In this document: one piece after another, positions 17,341 through 25,478 of the stretch
How positions within the stretch are numbered: position 1 is the first letter of the stretch
How the letters are laid out: each line of letters opens with the position of its first letter
Source: Nitrososphaerota archaeon
Lineage (GTDB): Archaea > Thermoproteota > Nitrososphaeria > Nitrososphaerales > UBA183
Direction: 5' to 3'
Assembly: GCA_029785235.1 (NCBI GenBank)
Contig: JAFMAA010000009.1
Location: forward strand, 1 to 30,195
Length of the DNA stretch: 30,195 nt
The notes under the pieces: model-generated
The model's input: only the letters and a program-made list of their open reading frames with translations
Database searches by the model: none
Told to the model about the DNA's origin: nothing
Translations under genes and position numbers: made by a program

Positions 17341-17350
17341 GTATAAATTT
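17341..17350. promoter_or_regulatory. TATA element shared by rio1 and grpE
   Basis: GTATAAATTT is AAATTTATAC on the other strand, TATA-like both ways, and it is the only AT-rich block between these divergent genes. Start sites 26 nt away would be near 17371 (plus; the rio1 GTG is at 17371 and its ATG at 17365) and near 17319 (minus; grpE TTG at 17293). Confidence 0.5.
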
Positions 17351-17364
17351 TGATTGATTCATGG

Positions 17365-18144
17365 ATGGGCGTGGCCGATGAAGACGAAAGCGATAAGATG
17401 AGGGAGAGGCTCCTGCGGCTCGAGCGAGAGAACAGGTACCTGAGGAGGGACTCCGACGATAGGAAGGTGCTGGAGGAGGTCTTCGACAGGTCTACCATGC
17501 TGGCCGTCGAGGAGCTGATAGCGAGGAAAGACATTCGCGAGCTCCGCGGCGTGGTGAGCGCAGGCAAGGAGGCCAGGGTCTACCTTGGGGAAGACAAGGC
17601 GGGCAGGGCAGTCGCGGTGAAAATCTATCTCACCTCTGCCTCTGACTTCAGGAAGCGCATGGGCTACATCGCAGGGGACAGGCGATTCGGCAAACTCCCA
17701 GCCGGTTCGAGGGACACCATATACCTCTGGACCAGGAAAGAGTTCAAGAACCTCCAGCTCGCCCAGCGAGCGGGAATCCGTGTCCCCGCGCCCCTTGCGT
17801 TCCTGAAGAACATACTCGTGATGGAGTACATCGGGAACCCCCCCCAACCAGCCCCCACCTTCTCGGAGGCGGAGGTCGGTGAAGAGGAGTATACGTGGAC
17901 GTTCAGGACCATCAGCGCGCTCTGGAACGGCGCCGGCCTGGTCCACGCCGACCTCTCTGAGTTCAACGTGTTCAGGGCTGACGGGGGGCCTGTCCTGTTC
18001 GACATGGGGTCCGCGGTCCTCTCGTCGCACCCACAAGCACAGGAGTTTCTGAAGAGAGACGTCTACAACATGGTCAGGTTCTTTAGGAAGAGGGGGATAG
18101 GAGGGAAGGAAGTAGAGGAGTGGATGAGGGTGATCTTATCGTGA
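17365..18144 (+). CDS. rio1: RIO1-family serine protein kinase
   Basis: This atypical kinase/ATPase acts in maturation of the small ribosomal subunit. About 259 residues with a charged helical N-terminus (DKMRERLLRLERENRYLRR), then the RIO domain: SAGKEARVYLGED (ATP loop), AVKIYLTSASDF (Lys of the active site), MEYIG hinge, catalytic LVHADLSEFNV, and metal-binding PVLFDMGSAV. Possible starts are TTG 17350, ATG 17365 and GTG 17371; the TATA position excludes the first and favours 17365 or a leaderless 17371. It overlaps the next gene by four bases (GTGA). Confidence 0.93.
   Translation: MGVADEDESDKMRERLLRLERENRYLRRDSDDRKVLEEVFDRSTMLAVEELIARKDIRELRGVVSAGKEARVYLGEDKAGRAVAVKIYLTSASDFRKRMGYIAGDRRFGKLPAGSRDTIYLWTRKEFKNLQLAQRAGIRVPAPLAFLKNILVMEYIGNPPQPAPTFSEAEVGEEEYTWTFRTISALWNGAGLVHADLSEFNVFRADGGPVLFDMGSAVLSSHPQAQEFLKRDVYNMVRFFRKRGIGGKEVEEWMRVILS
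18127..18133 (+). promoter_or_regulatory. Shine-Dalgarno that fixes the start of the KH gene
   Basis: GGGTGAT, followed by C, matches the anti-SD complement GGAGGTGATC closely. It lies seven bases before GTG 18141, supporting that start over the in-frame GTG at 18120. Confidence 0.55.
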
Positions 18145-18740
18145 GCTTTGAGCAGGTGATGCGGATACCTGTCGACAGGGTGGGTGCGGTCATAGGTAAG
18201 GAAGGGGCGACGAAGAGGTACCTCGAGAGCGAGATGAGCGTCACCCTACAGGTGGATAGCAAGGAGGGGCTGGTCGTTCTGAAGTCAGGGTCGGCCGTGG
18301 GGGCCGACCTTTTCTCGGCGACCAGGGTCATCGAAGCGATAGGGCGCGGGTTCTCGCCTCAGAAGGCGCGCAGGCTGTTAGACGAGGGGACTGCCCTGGA
18401 GGTGATAGACCTCCGCGGCTATGCAGGGAGGAGCGCACGGTCCCTCGAGAGGATAAGGGGGAGGGTGATAGGCCTGAAGGGGAAGTCTCGCCGGGTGATC
18501 GAAGAGCTGACTTCATGCAGCCTGTCGGTGTACGGCAGGACAGTGGCCATAATCGGCGAAGCCGGCGAGGTCCAGCTGGCGTCAGACGCTGTGAAGTCAC
18601 TGGCCTCAGGGAGCCAGCACAAGACCGTGTACAACACGCTCCAGAGGGCAAGAACGAGGAAGAAGATGGAGAGGATGTTCCTCTGGGAAGGCACTTCGCC
18701 GGAGACCCTGGAGGAAAAACTCCGGAAGCTTGAGCACTAG
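18141..18740 (+). CDS. KH-domain rRNA-processing protein (Dim2/Pno1 family)
   Basis: This 199-residue protein carries two KH-like modules: RVGAVIGKEGATKRYLE with the GxxG loop GKEG near residues 14-17, and RIRGRVIGLKGKSRRVIEEL with GLKG near residues 113-116. The layout and the C-terminal RARTRKKMERM helix match archaeal Dim2p/Pno1, which binds the 3' end of 16S rRNA with RIO1 and aIF2. The GTG start overlaps the rio1 stop. The order rio1, KH gene, top6B, top6A is widespread in archaea, which supports the call. Confidence 0.88.
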   Translation: MSFEQVMRIPVDRVGAVIGKEGATKRYLESEMSVTLQVDSKEGLVVLKSGSAVGADLFSATRVIEAIGRGFSPQKARRLLDEGTALEVIDLRGYAGRSARSLERIRGRVIGLKGKSRRVIEELTSCSLSVYGRTVAIIGEAGEVQLASDAVKSLASGSQHKTVYNTLQRARTRKKMERMFLWEGTSPETLEEKLRKLEH

Positions 18741-18871
18741 CATATATCCGGTTCAGGTCGATACCTGCGGGCGGGCCCTTTGGAAAGGGTAGGACCAGCT
18801 AGATTGAAACTTTCACTTGTGAATCGACGACTGGAGAAGCAGCAGAGCAGAGACTACGGGGGTGATGACTA
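18741..18871 (+). promoter_or_regulatory. Leader of top6B: TATA-like box, two hairpins, short ORF, strong SD
   Basis: CATATATCC (18741-18749) is TATA-like. Two small stem-loops follow: CAGGT-CGAT-ACCTG (18754-18767) and CCCTT-TGGA-AAGGG (18776-18789). A short frame from TTG 18804 or GTG 18820 ends at TGA 18873-18875, overlapping a CTG at 18872. GGGGGTGAT (18858-18866) is a near-perfect Shine-Dalgarno. Whether the hairpins and short ORF regulate anything cannot be told from the sequence. Confidence 0.35.
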
Positions 18872-20495
18872 CTGAGTAGCAAGGCCACATTCGCGGAGAT
18901 TTCGCCCTCAGAGTTCTTTCTATCGTAACCGTGACCTGGCCGGGTTCACAAACCCCGCGCGCGCCCTCTACATGGCCATCAGGGAGCTCGTCGAGAACTC
19001 CCTGGACTCCACTGAGATAATTGGAACTCCGCCGGACATCTACGTCAGGATAACCGCCGAGGATCCTAACCTGTCGCTCCCAGACCCGAAGCCCTACAAA
19101 CTCACCGTCATCGACAACGGCACGGGGGTGGCGCCACAGCACGTCCCAAGCGCCTTCGGGAAGGTCTTCTACGGGTCCAAGTACGTCCTGAGGCAGTCTC
19201 GGGGCATGTTCGGCCTAGGTGGGACCATGGCCATCCTCTACGGCCAGATTACCACCAACAAGCCTGTGACGATTACGACCTCCCCCGACGGGAAGCGCAA
19301 GTACGGCTTCCAGATGATGATAGACATAGGGGAGAACAGGCCGACAGTCCTCAAACGATTCAACAGCGAGGCCAATGGCTCAACGGGGACCAGGGTGGAC
19401 ATTGTCCTCGAAGGCGACTACCTCCGAGCGTCCCAGAAGATAAGCGACTACTTCAAACAGACAGCGCTGGTGGCCAGCTACGCGAACCTGACGGTCGTTG
19501 ACCCCACCGGCCAGATAACCTACTACGAAAGGGCAACCACCTCGATGCCGTCCGCTCCCAAGGAGACGCTGCCGCATCCCTACGGCGTTGATGTCGAGGC
19601 GTTCAAGCGGATAGTGAAGGTGTCAGAGGAGCACGACATGAAGACGTTCATGGTCACCCACTTCCACAGGGTGGGAGACAGAATAGCGACGAAGTTCCTT
19701 GAGTTCGCGGGGGTGAGCCCGAAACTCCCTCCGAAAAGGCTCAGCACAAACCAGATAGTCGCCGTGGTGGACGCACTACAGCGCTTCCCGGACTTCCTCC
19801 AGCCCGACGCGGCGGTGCTCTCGCCAATAGGCGAGGAGATCCTCATGGCGGGGATCGCCAAGGAGCTCCAGCCCGAGTTCTCCACGGTGGTCATGAGACC
19901 CCCCTCGTCGTACTCCGGCTTCCCATTCTTGGTCGAGGTCGGGGTCGCATACGGAGGGAAGATATTGCAGCCCGGGGTCAAGCTCTTCAGATTCGCGAAC
20001 AGGATTCCTCTCCTATACGACGAGAGCTCAGACGTCAGCTTCGAGGTCCTCAACGAGGAGGTGGACTGGAGAAGGTATCATGTCCCGGCCGAAGCCCCTG
20101 TCGGGGTGATAACACACATCGCGAGCACCCGGATCCCGTACAAGACAGTCGGCAAGGAGTACATAGCGGACAGGCCGGAGATTCAGAGGGAGATTAGGAA
20201 CGCGGTGAGGGAGGCGCTGCGGAGGCTCGGGATCTTCCTGTCCCGCAAGGGGAGCATGGAAGCGGTCCAGAAGAAGATGAACATCTACGGGAAATACCTT
20301 CCCCTGATCGCCCAGTTCTCAACCGAACTGGCAGGGAAGAAATCGCTCCCGAGGTACAGGCAGCTCATAGGCAGTGAGCCCGGCGCGGATGAGACTAATG
20401 AACCAGGCACGCCAGAGGGGGCACTGGCGGGAGAAGTGGAGGGAGAAAATGTCAACCAAGAAGAGAGTAAAGAGGCAGTCGACAGGTTCAGCTGA
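18872..20495 (+). CDS. top6B: DNA topoisomerase VI subunit B, frameshifted near the N-terminus
   Basis: This GHKL ATPase subunit of the type IIB topoisomerase relaxes and decatenates DNA together with Top6A. Motifs are RELVENSLDSTE (Mg/ATP Glu and Asn), DNGTGV, GMFGLGG and a transducer region to residue about 440; the tail is acidic. The conserved start is split over two frames: SKATFAEISPSEFF is read from 18878 in frame 2, and YRNRDLAGFTNPARALY from 18921 in frame 3. One surplus base in the TTCTTTC run at 18914-18920 accounts for the break. The only in-frame ATG (18972) would drop the conserved strap. The first codon may be CTG 18872 or, with another surplus T, ATG 18865. The end overlaps top6A by 47 nt. 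Confidence 0.85.
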
Positions 20496-23145
20496 GACGA
20501 GGCAGAACGCCGTCCAAGGGCTCCTCCACGAGCTGGGAGCGAGCATCTACGCCGACCTGGACGAAGGTCGCTTCCCAAGCCTGACCCTGGCCAGCCGGTC
20601 TGTACGGAACATAGTCTACGACAAGAAGCTGCAGCAGTTCGTGCTCGGCGCGACCACGGTGAAGAAGTCGTCAGGGAACATCAAACACATCCGTCCGTTC
20701 ACTCAGCTGGTATGGCTTGCCTATTTCGCCAAGAAGCTGGTGGACGAGAAACGCACCTCCACGCTCAGGGACGTGTTCTATTCTGCCCAGGCGTTCAACG
20801 TCGAGTTCCAGGACCAGGCCGAGTCCGACGAGCTGATCACCGACTTGGAGGTCCTGATGCAGATGGCGAGGGAGGGGATGAACATCTATCCCGAAGAGAG
20901 GAGTGCGATCTTCGGGAACATGACGATAGAGTATACCGTCCCAGGCTATGAGGGGAAGACCGCTGACCTCTCCGCGAACCCCGATGGGGTGATGATCGGA
21001 CCGGCGCTCACCACCGCCGAGTTCAGGGACACAGACGCGGAGGTCGTCCTGGCTATAGAGAAGGGCGGCCTTTTCACGAGGTTTATCGAGGAGAGGGTGC
21101 ACCTAAAGTACAAAGCAATACTCATCAATACGGCAGGGCAGCCCCCAAGGTCCACGCGCTTCCTCATCAGGCGGCTGAACCAGGAGCTCGGCCTCCCCGT
21201 CGGAATCCTCTGCGACGCTGACCCTTGGGGGGCCCACATAGCCATGGTGATAAAATCAGGATCGGTGCAAAGAGATGAACCTATCGTGGTGAAGGATTCG
21301 AAAGGCAGGGTCCGCATCACCAAAATCGGGGAGTTCGTAGATGAATGCATCGCTAACTACGGATACTACTATGATTCCAATGGGAACGAGGTATGTGGTG
21401 CCATCCCGTTCGAAACGCTAAGCGTTGACTCTGACCATGGGGTGCGGTTCAAGCCCATGTCGGCGGCAATCCGCCATCGCCACGCCGGACCGCTTTATCG
21501 GCTTTCTACTTCAACCGGTAGGACAGTCGTCGTGACGCCTAACCACAGCGTCTTCGTCTTGAGAGAGGGGCGGCTGAAGGCCGTTCCGACGACCGAATTG
21601 ACCACAGGGGACCTTTTGGTGATAGAAAGAGGCGATTCTATTCAAAGGAGCCAGCCGGTAGTCATAGACTCCATCAAGGAACTCCTGGCGCTCTCTAAGG
21701 AGGTTCCGGTTCCTAGGCTATTCGTCCACATCCAAGATGAGCGTTCAAAATACCGCAGCCGGAGAAGGCTCGAGACCTTCGAGCAAGGGCGAAAGCAGCC
21801 TAAACTGAGTAAGCATCTCCGCGGATCATTCGTCAGCACCAGGAGCCGCAGGGCCCCCGACATGTTGCCAGCGCGGATATGGCTCACCAAGGAGCTGGCC
21901 TGCCTTTTCGGATACTACATTTCAGAGGGAAGGATAGTGAAGGCGAACGGGGTCCCGAGGGCAGTCGAGCTCATGTTCGGACCGCACGAACCTGAGGTAG
22001 TCGACGACGCCGAGGCCTGCATCCGGGCGGTGTTCCCTCGCGCTAACGTCAAAAGGATTGTCGATTCCCTTGGGAACGGGGTAACACTGCGGTTTGGGGG
22101 CACCCCCGCCGCATTGCTCTTCCTAAGGCTATGCGGAACTGGTTTCGCACTTAAGCGGATTCCCATGGTGATGCTTTCTGCCAGAAAGGCGCTTGTCCTA
22201 GAGTTCCTCAAGGGCTGCTTTGGCGACGGACACATCACAAATTCGGGGGGATTGATCTGGAAGATGAAGAATCCAGAATTGATGTCCGACCTGGCCTACC
22301 TCATGACCCAGAACGGCATTGCCTGTTCCATAGGAAGCGACAAGATTTCCCTAATCGTATCGGGGGTTTCTGAGGTGCAAAAGCTGGTTTCAACTGTACT
22401 CCATGACGACGATAGGGCTACCATCGTTTCCCACATAGCATCGACCAGCCATAGCTCATACCCCATGCCCAAGGCCTTCCCCGTAGTTTCCAGCGGGGTT
22501 GTCAATCTGAAGCGTGAGGTCGGAAAGCATGTACGGCATGACGCCAAGTCCAGGAACCTGTACGGGAGGATATGCGAAGTAACCCAGTCTGGCAAGGAGG
22601 GCGGCGCGAACAGGGATAACCTGTCTTCGGTTCTGGCGCATCTACTTTCATGCCGGTCCAGTCCCCTGGGTCCGGAAGCGGGTAAGTTGGTGACAAACGT
22701 GCTAGGGCTGGTCAAAGCGGACGTCAGCTTCGACCCCATTGTCAGCATCGAACAGACTCCTCCGGTGGACGAATACGTCTACGACGTCTCAGTCCCGGGA
22801 GTGGAACGCTTCATCGGAGGGCATTCTGGAATCCTCCTTCACAACTCGGCTAACGCGGCCCACCTCCGAGAGCTGACCACCCCCAACTCGAAGTGGCTCG
22901 GGGTGTACGCGAGCGACATCCAGAAGTACAAACTCCCTTCCGACAAGCTGACAGAAGTCGACATCAAGCGACTCTACGAGCTGAAGTCCGACCCGAGGTA
23001 CACCGAGAAGATGTGGCACGACGAGCTCGAGACCTTCCTCAAGTACAAGCGGAAGAGCGAGCAAGAGGCTTTCGCCAGGTATGGCCTCAGCTACATCGTG
23101 GATACCTATCTCCCTGAGAAGCTGGAGACGATGAAGAGCGCCTGA
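20449..23145 (+). CDS. top6A: DNA topoisomerase VI subunit A with an in-frame intein
   Basis: This is the DNA-cleaving Spo11-like subunit. The precursor has 898 residues; after removal of the 528-residue intein the host protein is 370 residues, normal for Top6A. Host motifs are the catalytic Tyr111 in LRDVFYSAQ, Toprim Glu204 in AIEKGGL, and Toprim DxD at 256-258 in CDADPWG. The intein sits 13 residues after that DxD, between KSG and SANAAHLREL. The ATG at 20449 is chosen because GGAGGG lies just upstream; the frame opens earlier (20374) but that part overlaps top6B and is not conserved. The mature tail EKLETMK is normal for the family. Confidence 0.93.
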   Translation: MSTKKRVKRQSTGSAETRQNAVQGLLHELGASIYADLDEGRFPSLTLASRSVRNIVYDKKLQQFVLGATTVKKSSGNIKHIRPFTQLVWLAYFAKKLVDEKRTSTLRDVFYSAQAFNVEFQDQAESDELITDLEVLMQMAREGMNIYPEERSAIFGNMTIEYTVPGYEGKTADLSANPDGVMIGPALTTAEFRDTDAEVVLAIEKGGLFTRFIEERVHLKYKAILINTAGQPPRSTRFLIRRLNQELGLPVGILCDADPWGAHIAMVIKSGSVQRDEPIVVKDSKGRVRITKIGEFVDECIANYGYYYDSNGNEVCGAIPFETLSVDSDHGVRFKPMSAAIRHRHAGPLYRLSTSTGRTVVVTPNHSVFVLREGRLKAVPTTELTTGDLLVIERGDSIQRSQPVVIDSIKELLALSKEVPVPRLFVHIQDERSKYRSRRRLETFEQGRKQPKLSKHLRGSFVSTRSRRAPDMLPARIWLTKELACLFGYYISEGRIVKANGVPRAVELMFGPHEPEVVDDAEACIRAVFPRANVKRIVDSLGNGVTLRFGGTPAALLFLRLCGTGFALKRIPMVMLSARKALVLEFLKGCFGDGHITNSGGLIWKMKNPELMSDLAYLMTQNGIACSIGSDKISLIVSGVSEVQKLVSTVLHDDDRATIVSHIASTSHSSYPMPKAFPVVSSGVVNLKREVGKHVRHDAKSRNLYGRICEVTQSGKEGGANRDNLSSVLAHLLSCRSSPLGPEAGKLVTNVLGLVKADVSFDPIVSIEQTPPVDEYVYDVSVPGVERFIGGHSGILLHNSANAAHLRELTTPNSKWLGVYASDIQKYKLPSDKLTEVDIKRLYELKSDPRYTEKMWHDELETFLKYKRKSEQEAFARYGLSYIVDTYLPEKLETMKSA
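21262..22845 (+). other. Complete intein with LAGLIDADG endonuclease in top6A
   Basis: Residues 272-799 of the precursor. Splice block A starts with Ser (SVQRDEPIVV), block B reads GRTVVVTPNHSVFV (TxxH present), block F is VDEYVYDVSVPGVERFIGG, and block G ends LLHN followed by host Ser. Two LAGLIDADG-type helices are visible: LACLFGYYISEG near intein residues 211-222 and LEFLKGCFGDGH near 312-323, with acidic residues in both, so the endonuclease could be active. A1 nucleophile, TxxH, penultimate His and terminal Asn are all present, so splicing should work. Base use is visibly less GC-rich than the host, as expected for a mobile insertion. Confidence 0.92.
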
Positions 23146-23169
23146 CCTGCTTCAAGAACGAAGAATCGC

Positions 23170-23178
23170 TAAAATACC
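23170..23178 (+). promoter_or_regulatory. Probable TATA box of the 69-residue membrane protein gene
   Basis: TAAAATACC is centred about 29 nt before ATG 23203 and is the only AT-rich block in the 57-bp gap after top6A; it predicts a leaderless transcript. Confidence 0.45.
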
Positions 23179-23202
23179 CTCCCCCTCCGCCTGAAAAGGC
23201 CA

Positions 23203-23412
23203 ATGACGTTCGAAGCAGAACAGTCCAGGGTGGACGCACTGGTAAGGCTCATGGGCGTCATCGTGTTAGTTTTCGGCATCCTCCTGCTTTACTACACCTA
23301 CGCCAACGCAGGGGTGGCAGGCCAGGCGGCCGAGATAGTCACCATCAACTACTCTCTCGGCCTCGTCCTCTCTGCGGTGGGCGTCATCGTGGCGTTCGCG
23401 AAGTTCAAGTGA
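23203..23412 (+). CDS. Small membrane protein with two TM helices
   Basis: This 69-residue protein has a short charged N-terminus (TFEAEQSRVDAL), a hydrophobic helix at about 14-34 (LMGVIVLVFGILLLYYTY), a short polar turn, and a second helix at about 46-66 (INYSLGLVLSAVGVIVAF) ending in KFK. I do not recognise a family. The inositol-phosphate-synthase gene begins six bases after its stop, so the two are likely co-transcribed, and a link to membrane lipids is possible. That link is only inference. Confidence 0.65.
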   Translation: MTFEAEQSRVDALVRLMGVIVLVFGILLLYYTYANAGVAGQAAEIVTINYSLGLVLSAVGVIVAFAKFK

Positions 23413-23418
23413 GATAGT

Positions 23419-24459
23419 TTGCCCATCAAGGTGGCGCTAGCGGGGATAGGGAACTCCGCTTCCGTGCTGGTCCAGGGCCTGAGGTTCTATTCAGGAGACG
23501 AAAAGAAGGGGCTCTGGCACCCGAACGTAGCCGGGTTCAAGCCCAGGGACGTACAGATAGCCGCCGCCTTCGACATCGACGCCAGGAAGGTGGGGCTGGA
23601 GCTATCCAAGGCGGTGTTCGCCCCCCCCAGCGTGGCCAAGAAGTACGTCTCGCTCCCTCGGAGCAAAGTCACTGTCAGGGGCGGGATTTCAAGGGGAGAC
23701 GTCGCACCGCACCTCAGTGGGGTAAAGCTAGAGCGTGCGAGCTCGGACGACGTGTCCAAGGCGCTCGAAGACTCGGGGGCGGACCTCCTGGTCAACATGA
23801 TATCTTCCGGGTGCGCCGCCTCGACCGAGGAATACGCTAGGGCTGCCATGCGAGCAGGATGCGGGTTCATCAACTGCACACCGGCCCTGGTCCTGAAGAA
23901 CAACAAACTGGTCGCGGACTTCCAGAAGGCCAAGCTCCCGCTCGTGGGGGACGACCTCTTGAGCCAGTTCGGCGGGACCATATTCCACAAAGGCCTGCTA
24001 GGCCTCATGGTGAAGCGGGGCATCAAGATCTCGAAGAGCTACCAGCTCGACGTGGGCGGCGGCTCAGAGACTATGAACACCATAGACGAGGGAATCAAGA
24101 TGGCCAAGAGGGAGGTGAAGACCTCTTCCGTCGCCGAGGAGGTCCCATACAAATTCGAGACGATCGCAGGCACCACCGACTACGTCGACTACATGGGCAA
24201 CGACAGGACCAGCTACTTCTGGTTCACAGGGAGCACCTTCTTGGACAGCGGTGTGACAGTCGACGTGTACCTCCGCTCCTCGGACGGGGCCAACGGAGGG
24301 AACGTCCTCCTTGACGTCATAAGGGCGACATACAGGTGCATGAAGGTGGGGAAGCTTGGGACTGTAGGGGAGATCTGTGCCTACGGGTTCAAGTCACCGC
24401 CACGGCCTACGCGCTTCGAGGAAGCGTTCACGAAGTTCGCCGCCCTCTACGTCCGCTGA
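23419..24459 (+). CDS. ino1: Inositol-3-phosphate synthase family protein
   Basis: The family converts glucose 6-phosphate to myo-inositol 1-phosphate, used for archaeal phosphoinositol lipids, with NAD bound to a Rossmann fold. The 346 residues show GIGNSASVLVQGL at 10-22, FINCTPA, VGDDLLSQFGG at 177-187, YQLDVGGGSETMNT, the DYVDYM block and SSDGANGG. In the GDDxKSQ segment the catalytic Lys of the family is Leu here (GDDLLSQ), and the IRAxK segment reads IRATYRC. It is a clear homologue, but full catalytic ability is open. The start is TTG at 23419. Confidence 0.8.
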   Translation: MPIKVALAGIGNSASVLVQGLRFYSGDEKKGLWHPNVAGFKPRDVQIAAAFDIDARKVGLELSKAVFAPPSVAKKYVSLPRSKVTVRGGISRGDVAPHLSGVKLERASSDDVSKALEDSGADLLVNMISSGCAASTEEYARAAMRAGCGFINCTPALVLKNNKLVADFQKAKLPLVGDDLLSQFGGTIFHKGLLGLMVKRGIKISKSYQLDVGGGSETMNTIDEGIKMAKREVKTSSVAEEVPYKFETIAGTTDYVDYMGNDRTSYFWFTGSTFLDSGVTVDVYLRSSDGANGGNVLLDVIRATYRCMKVGKLGTVGEICAYGFKSPPRPTRFEEAFTKFAALYVR

Positions 24460-24476
24460 AGCGCTTCGGCGCCATG

Positions 24477-25478
24477 CTACAATGCCTCTGCCTCGGCCTC
24501 GAGCTCATGGAGTCCTGCTGGGTCCCCGAATAGGAGGAGCGTGTCATCCTCTTTGATTGTCAGCCCGGGGTCGAACACGTTCTGGATGAGCTCTCCGCCT
24601 CTCACCAGGCCGATTACGTGGGCGAGCCTGGTCAGGTCTGGCAGCTTCTTTCCGATGAGCTTTGACGTCTTGAACACCGAGAACTGCGCGATCTCCTTTG
24701 TCCCGACCTTCTCTGAGAACACTATCCCCACCAGGTCTCGGGTGACCGCCGAGAGGGCGAGCAGGTGCCCTACTGACACGGACGAAGGGATTATCACGTC
24801 GGCGCCGGCGTTCCTGGCTGTCTCAGTCAGCTGCTCGTCGTGAACAACGGAGACTATCCTTATGTCTGGCCTCAGCCTCCGCGCGCTCAGCATCGTGAGA
24901 ATGTTCTCCGAGTCCCTGTCATGTGTCGCGATGAGCGTCGATGCCTCATCGATCCCAGCCTCTTTGAGGGCGGCCATCTGCCTGTTCTCCTGCTGCAGAA
25001 CCACCCTCACCTTCTTCTTCGCAAGAACGTCGCGGATGGCGGGGTCGTGGGTTATCACGACGTAGTCTACCCCGATTTCATCAAGCTTGTCGGCTACGTA
25101 TCTTCCAACGTGGGCGTACCCGAATATGACAACGTGTCTCTTCATCCTCTTGATGAGGCTCTTCTCCGCCTCGCCTCTGGCGAGGTCCCCGTTGACCACC
25201 ACGTTCACGGTCGCCTGCAACAGCGACGCAGCCGCTCCGACGGAGACAACGATCATCACGATTAGTAGCACCTCCTCCGTCTGATTGATCGTGTAGAAGT
25301 TGCCGTTGTTGGGGACGTAGATGCCGATGGTGGTGATGGTCGAAACGGACGCGAGGAGCGCCCCCAGGGGCGGGAGCCCGTTGTAGTAGGCGAACACGGC
25401 AGCTCCGAGGCCGAACATGCCTCCGAGTATGATCAGCTGCCTGTAGAGCGCCTTGAAGAGGTATGTGGGCGCGTACAT
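24477..25478 (-). CDS. Two-TM ion channel with RCK (TrkA-N/TrkA-C) regulatory domains
   Basis: This 333-residue protein is built like MthK: TM1 at about 13-31, pore helix and filter at 38-58, TM2 at about 68-92, then RCK-N from 114 (HVVIFGYAHVGRYVADKL, Rossmann-type) and RCK-C (TSKLIGKKLPDL to LLLFGDP). The filter segment reads TTIGIYVP at 49-56, where K channels have T(V/I)GYGD. It may still pass K ions, but selectivity cannot be assumed. The first start codon is ATG 25478; the frame continues upstream to a stop near 25617 without ATG, GTG or TTG. Its stop faces that of ino1 at 17 bp. Confidence 0.85.
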   Translation of the reverse strand: MYAPTYLFKALYRQLIILGGMFGLGAAVFAYYNGLPPLGALLASVSTITTIGIYVPNNGNFYTINQTEEVLLIVMIVVSVGAAASLLQATVNVVVNGDLARGEAEKSLIKRMKRHVVIFGYAHVGRYVADKLDEIGVDYVVITHDPAIRDVLAKKKVRVVLQQENRQMAALKEAGIDEASTLIATHDRDSENILTMLSARRLRPDIRIVSVVHDEQLTETARNAGADVIIPSSVSVGHLLALSAVTRDLVGIVFSEKVGTKEIAQFSVFKTSKLIGKKLPDLTRLAHVIGLVRGGELIQNVFDPGLTIKEDDTLLLFGDPAGLHELEAEAEAL

